Part shown: positions 5,454 through 13,578 of the stretch, in pieces
Layout: the number at the start of each line of letters is the position of its first letter
Position numbering within the stretch: position 1 is the first letter of the stretch
Source: Cytophagaceae bacterium UBA7467
GTDB lineage: Bacteria > Bacteroidota > Bacteroidia > Cytophagales > Spirosomataceae
Direction: 5' to 3'
Assembly: GCA_002479785.1 (NCBI GenBank)
Contig: DLPD01000032.1
Span: 1-18,306, forward strand
DNA: 18,306 bases
Made by a program: the position numbers and the translations under genes
The notes under the pieces: model-generated
Told to the model about the DNA's origin: nothing
Databases searched by the model: none
Seen by the model: only the letters and a program-made list of their open reading frames with translations

Positions 5454-7376
5454 ATGGCGGATATTCAGGACATATTGCAAAAATACTGGGGGCACTCAGC
5501 CTTCAGGCCCTTGCAAGAGGAAATCATTCAATCGGTGTTGAACGGGAAGGACACCCTGGCCTTATTACCCACCGGTGGAGGAAAGTCCATTTGTTTTCAG
5601 GTGCCAGCCCTCGCTTTGCCGGGAATTTGTATCGTCATCACTCCCCTCATTGCCTTAATGCAAGATCAGGTAGCGCAATTAAACCGCCGCGGAATACCAG
5701 CAACCGCCCTTTTTTCCGGCCTCCGTAAACGCCAAATCGACATCCTATTAGATAATTGTATTTACGGGAACACGAAATTTCTCTACGTTTCACCGGAACG
5801 ATTAAAAACGGATTTGTTCATTGAACGCGCGAAACAGATGAATATCAGCCTTTTAGTCATTGATGAGGCACATTGTATTTCGCAATGGGGACATGATTTC
5901 AGACCCCCTTATTTAGAGATTGCTGCATTTCGCGCCTTAATTCCGAGCGTTCCATGCATCGCTTTGACGGCTTCGGCGAACGAAGAGGTAAAACAAGAAA
6001 TTCAAGAAAAACTGCAATTCAAGAACGCAGCCGTATTCCAAAAAAGTTTCAGCCGTGCGAACCTCTCCTATTCTGTCCTCCATGAGTCGGACAAGGAAAA
6101 GAAGCTTTGCTCGATGTTGCAACGCGTCCCTGGTTCTTCCATCGTGTATGTGCGGAATCGCCGACGAACCCAAGAGATTTCAGATCTGTTATCTAAAGCC
6201 GGCATTTCCAGCACTTTCTACCACGCTGGTCTTCCAAGCGAGGTCAGAAGCGCTCGTCAAAAAGACTGGATCGAAGGAAAAATCGATTGCATTGTGGCAA
6301 CCAATGCCTTTGGGATGGGAATCGACAAACCCGATGTTCGCTTAGTGGTGCATATAGATTTACCTGATACGATCGAGGCCTATTACCAAGAGGCCGGTCG
6401 AGCGGGACGTGACGAAAAAAAGGCCTATGCGGCCATTCTTTACGAAGAGAAGGATATCCTAGATTTAACAGCTCAATGGGAAAAATCATTTCCGACAGCA
6501 GAGACGATTAAAAAAACGTACCAAGCCGTTTCCAATTATCTACAAGTGGCGGAAGGAAGTGGCGAGCTGCAGAGCTACGATTTCGATTGGATGGATTTAT
6601 GTAAGCGATTCAACTTACCCAGCTCGCAAACCTATTTTGCCCTAAAGACATTAGAAGCAGAGGGTCTTATCTTACTAAATGAGGCCTTTCAAAACCCCTC
6701 CAAAATCCGCTTCATCGTTAGCTCCACCGAACTATACGATTTCCAAATTCGAAACGAAAAATTCGAATCCTTCCTTAAAGGGCTCCTAAGGATCTATGGG
6801 GGGAATTTATATACTCAATTCGTCAGCATCTCTGAAGCGGACTTCGCACATCAAATAAAGATTCCTGCAGCAGAAGTAGAGCGTAATTTAGCCTTGCTAG
6901 AGAAATTTGAGTTGATTGAATACGATAAACAGAATGGACTGCCTAAATTGGTCTTTTTGACGCCGCGGGCGAACATTGAAAACCTGCCCATCATCTGGTC
7001 TGAATACTTGAGAAAGAAAGAGCGGTCTAAGAAAAAAATCGATGCGATGATTCACTATGTGAAACATCCACAGGCCTGTAGAACGCTTTTGATTACCTCG
7101 TATTTTGGGGAGTCTTTAAAGACTTCTTGTGGTATCTGCGACCATTGCTTGCAGCGAAAAAAAGAAGCCTCCGGGAAAAATATCCCCGAAGGCCTCGAAG
7201 CAGAACGCAAATTGATTCTGACCTATTTGAAAAACGGCCCCTTATCCGTTCAAGATTTAGTGGAATGCCTCCGCCCATTGGCTTCTGCTGAGGCACTTCG
7301 CATTATTCAATTCAGTCTGGAATTAGGCGAAATTCACTATAACGCGGCAGACGAACTCGCTATCGGCTCTGCCTGA
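5454..7376 (+). CDS. recQ: RecQ-family ATP-dependent DNA helicase
   Basis: A 640-residue superfamily 2, 3'-5' DNA helicase for recombination and repair of stalled forks. The helicase core shows FRPLQ (17-21), Walker A LPTGGGKS (38-45), DEAHCISQWGHDFRP (137-151), LTASA (171-175), NAFGMGIDKPDVR (284-296) and the arginine-finger motif YYQEAGRAGRD (310-320). Four zinc-site cysteines occur at 542, 559, 562 and 565 (C...CGICDHC). In E. coli RecQ the zinc site follows the helicase core directly. Here about 200 residues with winged-helix-like segments lie between them. No HRDC domain is evident; the last 70 residues look like another small helical domain. An in-frame stop just upstream (5448-5450) fixes the start region. 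The 3' end overlaps lon on the other strand by 40 bp. Confidence 0.93.
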   Translation: MADIQDILQKYWGHSAFRPLQEEIIQSVLNGKDTLALLPTGGGKSICFQVPALALPGICIVITPLIALMQDQVAQLNRRGIPATALFSGLRKRQIDILLDNCIYGNTKFLYVSPERLKTDLFIERAKQMNISLLVIDEAHCISQWGHDFRPPYLEIAAFRALIPSVPCIALTASANEEVKQEIQEKLQFKNAAVFQKSFSRANLSYSVLHESDKEKKLCSMLQRVPGSSIVYVRNRRRTQEISDLLSKAGISSTFYHAGLPSEVRSARQKDWIEGKIDCIVATNAFGMGIDKPDVRLVVHIDLPDTIEAYYQEAGRAGRDEKKAYAAILYEEKDILDLTAQWEKSFPTAETIKKTYQAVSNYLQVAEGSGELQSYDFDWMDLCKRFNLPSSQTYFALKTLEAEGLILLNEAFQNPSKIRFIVSSTELYDFQIRNEKFESFLKGLLRIYGGNLYTQFVSISEADFAHQIKIPAAEVERNLALLEKFELIEYDKQNGLPKLVFLTPRANIENLPIIWSEYLRKKERSKKKIDAMIHYVKHPQACRTLLITSYFGESLKTSCGICDHCLQRKKEASGKNIPEGLEAERKLILTYLKNGPLSVQDLVECLRPLASAEALRIIQFSLELGEIHYNAADELAIGSA

Positions 7377-9832
7377 AAGACAAAATTTACCGGACTTTTC
7401 ACCCGTTCCTTTAATAAAGCTAGGGCTAAAACCTCTTTTGCATCGTCCACGTAATGGAAACTTAAATCTGATATGTAATGTGCTTCGATCTCCTCCACAT
7501 CCTTGCGATTCTTCGAACACATGATAATTTCTTTAATCCCCGCTCTTTTCGCAGCTAAAATTTTCTCCTTTATTCCACCCACCGGTAATACCTTACCACG
7601 TAGCGTAATTTCGCCAGTCATGGCTACTTTCGATTTCACCTTGCGTTGCGTTAAAGCCGAGGCAATCGCCGTTAACATCGTAATTCCTGCGGATGGACCG
7701 TCCTTAGGAACTGCTCCCGCCGGAACGTGGATATGTAAATTGTACTGGTCAAAAATACGGTAATCAATCCCGTATTCGTCTGAATGTGCCTTTAAGAAAC
7801 TCAAAGCCGCCATCGCTGATTCCTTCATCACATCCCCTAATTGACCAGAAAGGGTCAAAACGCCTTTTCCACGGTTTAATAAGGTTTCAATAAATAGGAT
7901 ATCTCCACCTACCGGTGTCCATGCTAGACCTGTTACAACTCCAGCATATTCGTTGTTCTCGTATGTATCCTTTTCAAAATGCTCTTGTCCCAGTAATTTC
8001 ACGACATCTGTAGCCGTGATTTTATGTGGATAGTCTTGATCCATTGCAATGGATTTCGTGATCTTGCGCACCACGCGACCGATTTCTTGTTCTAATTTAC
8101 GAACCCCTGATTCGCGGGTATATCCTTCGATGACCTTCTGGATGGCACCGTCATTCATCGCAAATTCAGCCTTCTCTAAACCGTGCTCTTTCTTTTGCTT
8201 AGGCAATAAGTGCTTTTTCGCAATTTGGACTTTCTCCTCCATGGTGTAGCCACTCACTTCGATGATCTCCATCCGGTCGCGTAAGGCAGGATGGATCGTA
8301 TCTAGGTTATTGGCTGTAGCGATGAACATCACCCGGGATAGATCGTAATCACACTCCAGGTAATTATCCATGAAACTGCTATTTTGTTCTGGGTCTAAAA
8401 CCTCTAACAAGGCAGAGGATGGATCGCCACGGTGATCAGAACCTACTTTATCGATCTCATCTAAGATGAAAACGGGATTAGAAGATCCTGCTTTTTTAAT
8501 GCTTTGAATCACCTTGCCGGGCATGGCACCCACATAGGTTTTGCGGTGACCTCTGATTTCGGCTTCGTCACGCAGACCTCCTAAGGCCATACGCACGTAT
8601 TTTCTTCCCAAAGCTTTGGCAATCGAACGACCTAAAGAGGTTTTACCCACACCCGGAGGGCCATAAAGGCACAAGATGGGCGCCTTCATATCCCCTTTCA
8701 TTTTCAATACCGCCAGGTATTCGATGATGCGTTCTTTTACTTTTTCTAGGCCAAAATGATCCGCATCTAACACCTTCTTCGCCTTCACCAGATCAAAATT
8801 ATCTTTCGTGAACTCGCCCCAAGGCAAATCTGCTAGTAATTCGACGTAATTCATTAACATTGGGTATTCCCCAGACATTGAATTCGTACGCTGCAGTTTA
8901 GCTAGTTCTTTTTGGAAGAAATCATTTACTTCTTTCGACCACTTCTTCTTAGCCCCTTTAGCACGTAGACTGTCCAATTCTTGTTCTGGACTTTCTACGC
9001 CTAATTCCTCCTGCAAAACTTTGATTTGCTGACGGATGTAATAATCGCGTTGTTGCTGATCGATGTCACTCGAGGCTTTACTCTGAATTTCACGCTTCAA
9101 TTCTAAGTGCTGGATGTCTTTCAACATATGCTCCAACAAATGCGTGGCTTGCTCGATTCCATCCAAGGTCTCTAAAAGGGCCTGCTTTTCCTTCAATTCC
9201 GCGTTGATATTCGAAGAAAGGAAGTGGACTAAAAACGCCGAGGATTCGATGTTATCTAGGGCAATTTGCGCCTCACGTGGAATCTCCGGATTCAAGTTTA
9301 ATATCTTTAAAGCACACTCTTTCAAAGTGGAAATGAGTGCTTTGTTTTCCTTATTTAACTTCTTGGGAAAATTGTCTTCAATGTAGGAAACACGAGCCAC
9401 CAGATTCGGTTCCGTTTTGATGTATTCATTCACTTCAAAACGCTTACGACCCTGTACGATAATCGTCGTATTACCCCCCGGAAGAACGAACATCTTCACG
9501 ATGTGCGCTACCGTACCAATCTTGTATAAATCGTCTGGTGTAGGTTCTTCTTTCGAGTTGTTGGCTTGTACTAACACACCTATCGTGCGATCCCCTTTAT
9601 AGGCTTTCTTCACAAGGCGAACCGATTTTTGGCGAGATACCGTGATTGGAATCACCATTCCTGGAAACAAAACTATATTGCGAATCGGGAGAATAGGCAA
9701 TTGGTCTGACAAAACGCCCATTTTGTCATCATTATCCATCCCTTCTGACCCGATGGGGATCAATTCTATATTTTCAAAATCAGACATCTCTGAAAGCTGT
9801 AAATGCTTAAAAAGGTCATTTGGATTATTCAT
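7337..9832 (-). CDS. lon: ATP-dependent protease Lon (LonA type)
   Basis: An 831-residue cytoplasmic AAA+ serine protease that degrades misfolded and regulatory proteins. The order is: N-terminal substrate-binding domain (about 43-250), a coiled-coil segment (about 240-300), the AAA+ module with Walker A GPPGVGKT (391-398) and Walker B FILDEIDKV (455-463), then the peptidase domain. The catalytic dyad is visible as Ser714 (KDGPSAG) and Lys757 (GGIKEK), with the same 43-residue spacing as in E. coli Lon. A short extra N-terminus precedes the LPILPIRNIVLFPGMV segment. The final 12 or so residues are encoded opposite the 3' end of recQ. The 79-bp gap upstream separates it from the DUF6702 gene. 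No clear promoter box was found there. Confidence 0.97.
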   Translation of the reverse strand: MNNPNDLFKHLQLSEMSDFENIELIPIGSEGMDNDDKMGVLSDQLPILPIRNIVLFPGMVIPITVSRQKSVRLVKKAYKGDRTIGVLVQANNSKEEPTPDDLYKIGTVAHIVKMFVLPGGNTTIIVQGRKRFEVNEYIKTEPNLVARVSYIEDNFPKKLNKENKALISTLKECALKILNLNPEIPREAQIALDNIESSAFLVHFLSSNINAELKEKQALLETLDGIEQATHLLEHMLKDIQHLELKREIQSKASSDIDQQQRDYYIRQQIKVLQEELGVESPEQELDSLRAKGAKKKWSKEVNDFFQKELAKLQRTNSMSGEYPMLMNYVELLADLPWGEFTKDNFDLVKAKKVLDADHFGLEKVKERIIEYLAVLKMKGDMKAPILCLYGPPGVGKTSLGRSIAKALGRKYVRMALGGLRDEAEIRGHRKTYVGAMPGKVIQSIKKAGSSNPVFILDEIDKVGSDHRGDPSSALLEVLDPEQNSSFMDNYLECDYDLSRVMFIATANNLDTIHPALRDRMEIIEVSGYTMEEKVQIAKKHLLPKQKKEHGLEKAEFAMNDGAIQKVIEGYTRESGVRKLEQEIGRVVRKITKSIAMDQDYPHKITATDVVKLLGQEHFEKDTYENNEYAGVVTGLAWTPVGGDILFIETLLNRGKGVLTLSGQLGDVMKESAMAALSFLKAHSDEYGIDYRIFDQYNLHIHVPAGAVPKDGPSAGITMLTAIASALTQRKVKSKVAMTGEITLRGKVLPVGGIKEKILAAKRAGIKEIIMCSKNRKDVEEIEAHYISDLSFHYVDDAKEVLALALLKERVKSPVNFVFQAEPIASSSAAL

Positions 9833-9911
9833 ACCACATTTTTAAATTCTACTCTACTTGAGCGGACGATATTAATCAAATTTTATGCCAAACGTCAAGA
9901 TGGCAGTATGA

Positions 9912-10391
9912 TTATCTTGATAATTGTTGAATCTCCTGGCTTTTTCGAAAAAGGTAGGATTTTTTCGAGCCTTGAAAAGACCAAGAAACCAGGTTCGTTT
10001 GGTCTTCAAATTCGTCTAATAATAGCGAGTTTTCTAGGTAGGATCCTACTAGGTCAGCGGTGGTAGGAATTTCTAGATATACCCAAATCGCGTCCTGCTG
10101 CAGCTCAGTTCCTAACCAGCGATAGGGCGTTGAAAATTGCTTGCCCACGCGAAAGCCGAAATGCTTACGGACATAACCTTCTAATCCTTTTTCTGATGCT
10201 TCATCCCCTGGAATCAGGCGAAACTTCTTTCCACTTACCGAGCTTACTGTTTGCTCCAAGTCATCTTGAAACAGGCGAATGCTGATTTCCCAGCCTTGGT
10301 CCTTCGCATTATAAGTCATTTCTGTTACCGAACTATGAAACGGATGCAGATTAGGGAAAAAGAGACCAAAAAATAGAACCAGCAGTTTCAA
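9912..10391 (-). CDS. DUF6702 family exported protein, TTG start
   Basis: A 159-residue protein of the Bacteroidota DUF6702 family, whose function is unknown. The N-terminus (MKLLVLFFGLFFPN) is a short signal peptide, followed by the family hallmark HPFHSSVTEM and later SIRLFQDDLE at about residues 37-46. It is therefore probably periplasmic or lipid-side. The start codon is TTG at 10389-10391, directly after the rseP TAG stop and in the same frame. The first in-frame ATG would remove the signal peptide, so TTG is preferred. Expression presumably depends on coupling or reinitiation from rseP. It is the last gene of the nuoD-to-DUF6702 operon. Confidence 0.82.
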   Translation of the reverse strand: MKLLVLFFGLFFPNLHPFHSSVTEMTYNAKDQGWEISIRLFQDDLEQTVSSVSGKKFRLIPGDEASEKGLEGYVRKHFGFRVGKQFSTPYRWLGTELQQDAIWVYLEIPTTADLVGSYLENSLLLDEFEDQTNLVSWSFQGSKKSYLFRKSQEIQQLSR

Positions 10392-11783
10392 CTAGAAAAA
10401 GACTTTGAAAATATCGTTACCAAACGTGTAGGCCATCAAGGCTAGTAAGATAAGCATACCTACCTGCTGCGCCTTTTCCAAGACCTTTTCGGATGCCGGC
10501 TTACCCGTAATCATCTCATAAATCAAGAAAATCGCGTGACCACCATCCAATGCAGGAATAGGCAAGATATTCATAAACGCTAAAGCCATGGATAGCAAAC
10601 CCGTCAACATCCAGAAACGATTCCAATCCCACACACCACCGAACATTTGGGCAATACCAATAGGTCCGCTCAATGCTTTCGATGCCGAAACATCACCTGA
10701 AGCAATTTTCTTAAATCCTTTAATGTTATCCGAAATCACAGAGAAGGCGCGACCCGTACCGATGCTTGCTGCCTCCGCGAACGAATAATCTTCGTGTGAA
10801 ATTTGAATCAGCATCTCTGGAATAAATCCGATTTGGCCTGAAGTAGTTACCTCCATAGACAAAGTATCCGCCACGCCTCCGCGTAAAATACCTAAGCGAA
10901 TAGGCTTACCGGCCTCTTTAGTGATTAATTCTTTTACCTCATGGTAGAAATGAACTGGTGTTGCATTCACTGAGGTAATCACATCCCCCTTTTTCAACCC
11001 TGCCGCATAGGCTGGCATTAATTCTGAGGGCTTAGAAGCTGAAAACTTATCGAAGAAGCCTGGCTCTTCTGGAGCCGCTACCTCAGCTACCTTAAATGGA
11101 GCAATTGGCTCAATGAATCCTGCTTTCTTATCGCTTAATTTTTCAATGAAATTCGAAGGAATTTTGATCTCCAAAGTCTGGTCGCCTCTTTGCACAGTAT
11201 AGGAAGAATTCTCCCCTAGTAACACCTCCGAAGCACGTAAATCAGACAATTGCTTGTAATCAGCACCGTTTACACGAATGATTCTATCTCCTGTCTTCAG
11301 GCCTATCTGCTTCCCTAAATCCAAGGCCACAATTCCATTTTTGTTTAATTCTGCTTTGGAAATAAAGTTATTCCCGTTTGAATAAGTCAAGCAAACGAAA
11401 ATAACCACTCCAGTAATCACATTCACGATCACACCGCCTAACATCACGATCAGACGTTGCCAAGCGGGTTTCGCGCGGAATTCCCAAGGTTCAGGGTCTT
11501 TAGCTAACGTCGCGGCATCTTGTGTTTCATCGATCATTCCCGCGATGGAAACGTAGCCTCCTAAAGGGAACCAGCCTAAACCGTATTCGGTGTCGCCTAC
11601 TTTCTTTTTAAACAAAGCGAAGTTTAATACCGTAGGAATAGGGAACATGAAGTCGAAGAAAAGATAAAACTTTTCGACGCGCATCTTAAACCATTTGGCG
11701 GTAATAAAATGCCCAAACTCGTGCAATGTTACTAATATCGACAATCCTAAAATCAATTGCCCTGCCATCACTAAACCTTCCAT
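10392..11783 (-). CDS. rseP: RseP-type site-2 intramembrane zinc metalloprotease
   Basis: A 463-residue site-2 protease. In other bacteria RseP cleaves anti-sigma factors within the membrane to release ECF sigma factors, and it clears remnant signal peptides. The zinc motif HEFGH is at 21-25 in the first membrane helix. A membrane helix follows at about 110-133. Two PDZ-like domains lie at about 145-207 and 252-312. The second zinc-site motif ALDGG (Asp413) is in the third membrane segment, and a C-terminal helix precedes the end. It starts 6 bp after the dxr stop, an association found widely in bacteria (dxr near rseP). The candidate anti-sigma substrate is not in this window. The downstream DUF6702 gene begins at the next codon in the same frame. 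Confidence 0.96.
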   Translation of the reverse strand: MEGLVMAGQLILGLSILVTLHEFGHFITAKWFKMRVEKFYLFFDFMFPIPTVLNFALFKKKVGDTEYGLGWFPLGGYVSIAGMIDETQDAATLAKDPEPWEFRAKPAWQRLIVMLGGVIVNVITGVVIFVCLTYSNGNNFISKAELNKNGIVALDLGKQIGLKTGDRIIRVNGADYKQLSDLRASEVLLGENSSYTVQRGDQTLEIKIPSNFIEKLSDKKAGFIEPIAPFKVAEVAAPEEPGFFDKFSASKPSELMPAYAAGLKKGDVITSVNATPVHFYHEVKELITKEAGKPIRLGILRGGVADTLSMEVTTSGQIGFIPEMLIQISHEDYSFAEAASIGTGRAFSVISDNIKGFKKIASGDVSASKALSGPIGIAQMFGGVWDWNRFWMLTGLLSMALAFMNILPIPALDGGHAIFLIYEMITGKPASEKVLEKAQQVGMLILLALMAYTFGNDIFKVFF

Positions 11784-11789
11784 AATTCG

Positions 11790-12950
11790 CTATTTTCTTT
11801 GTTTTTCAACCCATTCTTGGGCCAAAATTCTACTTAATTTATCACTTTCAATATAATCCTCTAATGAGGGATTCGCGATAAAAGTTCCCTGATTCATACA
11901 ATATTCGTTCAAATCAGACATCGCTAAAAACCCAATCTTCTCTTCCAAAAAGGCTGCAACCGCCACCTCGTTCGCGGCATTTAATAAACAAGCCTGATTT
12001 CCTCCTTTTGCCAAGGCCTGAAAAGCAAGCCCTAAATTACGGAAAGTCTGTGTATCTGCCTGCTCAAAAGTTAAGGACGGATACTGGCTAAAATCAAAAC
12101 GAGGAAAACTTGCCTTCATCCGATTCGGGTAACCTAAGGCAAATTGAATCGGCAATTTCATATCCGGCAAACCGAGTTGCGCCTTAATTGATCCATCTTC
12201 AAACTGTACTAAAGAGTGTACAATCGATTGAGGGTGAACGACCACTTCAATTTCCGAGGGTTTCACATCAAATAACCAGGCCGCTTCTATCACCTCTAAA
12301 CCCTTGTTCATCAAACTAGCCGAGTCGATCGTAATCTTCGCTCCCATCGACCAGTTCGGGTGTTTTAACGCTTGCGCCCGTGTTACTTGAGCTAATTGCT
12401 CCCGACTAAAACCTCGAAAAGGGCCACCCGAAGCGGTCAAAATCACTTTCTCAATGGGGTTGTGGGATTCCCCCACTAAACATTGAAAAATAGCTGAATG
12501 CTCTGAATCAACCGGCAAAATAGGCACACCCATTTCCCGCGCCAACGGCATAATCAAGGCTCCCGCCACTACTAAGGTTTCTTTATTCGCTAGTGCGATT
12601 GGCTTCCCCGCCTTGATTGCTTTTACGGTAGGCAATAAACCAGCATAACCCACTAAGGCTGTCAACACCATATCGACAGAATCGAGGGTAACGACCTCTT
12701 CTAGGGCTTTGGCTCCTGCATGAACCTGGATTTCTGTGGCGGATAAAGCCGCTTTTACTTCCGCATACTTCGCTTCATTCCCGATGACCACATGAGCCGG
12801 TTTCCAAGCTAAAGCTTGGGAAATAAGTAAATCCGCTTGGTTTTGGGCGGTTAAGACCTCAACAGAAAATTCAGATGTATGCTCCGCAATGACCTCCAAG
12901 GCCTGCGTCCCGATGGACCCCGTGCTACCTAATATCGCTATTCTTTTCAT
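11790..12950 (-). CDS. dxr: 1-deoxy-D-xylulose 5-phosphate reductoisomerase
   Basis: A 386-residue DXR, the NADPH- and metal-dependent second step of the MEP isoprenoid pathway (DXP to 2-C-methyl-D-erythritol 4-phosphate). The NADPH loop GSTGSIG is at 8-14 and LANKETLV is at 120-127. The metal ligands are Asp148 and Glu150 (VDSEHSA) and Glu219 (MNKGLEVIEA). The substrate loop HPNWSMG is at 197-203. I place the start at the ATG at 12948-12950 because it begins the Rossmann strand (MKRIAILGS). An upstream ATG would add 13 unconserved residues inside the rhomboid gene. With this start the ATG overlaps the rhomboid TGA (ATGA), a coupling arrangement. rseP follows after 6 bp. Confidence 0.97.
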   Translation of the reverse strand: MKRIAILGSTGSIGTQALEVIAEHTSEFSVEVLTAQNQADLLISQALAWKPAHVVIGNEAKYAEVKAALSATEIQVHAGAKALEEVVTLDSVDMVLTALVGYAGLLPTVKAIKAGKPIALANKETLVVAGALIMPLAREMGVPILPVDSEHSAIFQCLVGESHNPIEKVILTASGGPFRGFSREQLAQVTRAQALKHPNWSMGAKITIDSASLMNKGLEVIEAAWLFDVKPSEIEVVVHPQSIVHSLVQFEDGSIKAQLGLPDMKLPIQFALGYPNRMKASFPRFDFSQYPSLTFEQADTQTFRNLGLAFQALAKGGNQACLLNAANEVAVAAFLEEKIGFLAMSDLNEYCMNQGTFIANPSLEDYIESDKLSRILAQEWVEKQRK

Positions 12951-13561
12951 CGCAGCATCGCCGTTATTTGTTCCACAAAACTGATCCACACTTGTGGATA
13001 GAGTAACGTCATCGCCACGATTCCAAACAAGGCCCCATACAAGTGCGCGCTGTGATTCACGAAATCGCGACTGCGTTTATCCATTTCTACCGAATACCAA
13101 GTAAACAAACCAGCATAGATAAACCCGGGAATTCCGAAGAAGCCAAACAAGTAAATTTTCTCTGTAGGGAAGAATAAAATTCCTGCGAAAATGACGGCAG
13201 AAACTGCTCCAGAAGCCCCTAATGAGTTATAGTTTGGATTATTTTTCTGTTTAAAAAAGGTGGGTAAATCTGCCACCGCAATCGCTAAAACATAAAATAA
13301 GCCATACAGTTCCGAGGCTATCGACGGAAATAATTGATTAAAAATCTGCTCTAATTGAACCCCAAAAAAGAAGAAGGAAAACAAGTTAAAAAACAGGTGC
13401 GTGAAGTCCGCGTGGATAAATCCCGAGCTGACAAAACGCCAATATTCGTTTCTGTGGTGAATCCGATACGGATTCATGAGCATTTTCCCCATGAGCTCTG
13501 GCTTTTGCCAAGCCACCAAGGAAACAATAATCGTCACAGCGATAAGTAAAATCGAGACCAT
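12947..13561 (-). CDS. rhomboid-family intramembrane serine protease
   Basis: A 204-residue, six-helix membrane protein of the rhomboid family, which cleaves membrane-embedded substrates. The WRFVSSGFIHADFTHLFFNL region (residues 41-60) carries the conserved His and Asn59. The catalytic serine is Ser117 in GASG (115-118). The general-base histidine is His173 in SAHLYGALFG. All key residues are intact, so it should be active. Its substrate is unknown. It lies 17 bp downstream of the polyprenyl synthase and overlaps dxr by 4 bp, within one operon that also holds a second intramembrane protease, rseP. Confidence 0.92.
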   Translation of the reverse strand: MVSILLIAVTIIVSLVAWQKPELMGKMLMNPYRIHHRNEYWRFVSSGFIHADFTHLFFNLFSFFFFGVQLEQIFNQLFPSIASELYGLFYVLAIAVADLPTFFKQKNNPNYNSLGASGAVSAVIFAGILFFPTEKIYLFGFFGIPGFIYAGLFTWYSVEMDKRSRDFVNHSAHLYGALFGIVAMTLLYPQVWISFVEQITAMLR

Positions 13562-13578
13562 ATAAGAACAAAACTACG

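Noticed and set aside
9869..9898. E. coli-like sigma-70 promoter (TTGACG, 18 bp, TAATAT on the minus strand) upstream of lon
   Set aside because: It lies well placed for lon, but Bacteroidota primary sigma factors recognise a different consensus, and such matches occur by chance in A/T-rich gaps. I kept no promoter call for lon.
9886..9905. Inverted repeat TGCCA / TGGCA after the DUF6702 gene as an operon terminator
   Set aside because: The stem is only 5 bp with a 10-nt loop and no T run follows on the minus strand, so it does not meet the pattern of an intrinsic terminator.
9803..10066. 87-codon plus-strand frame across the lon/DUF6702 gap
   Set aside because: It overlaps the 5' end of lon and the 3' end of the DUF6702 gene on the other strand, has no promoter box, and its protein resembles no known family.
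12951..12989. A longer dxr reading frame starting at 12989 with 13 extra residues
   Set aside because: The extra residues lie inside the rhomboid gene and are not part of the DXR fold. The ATG at 12948-12950 begins the conserved MKRIAILGSTGSIG segment and makes an ATGA overlap with the rhomboid stop.
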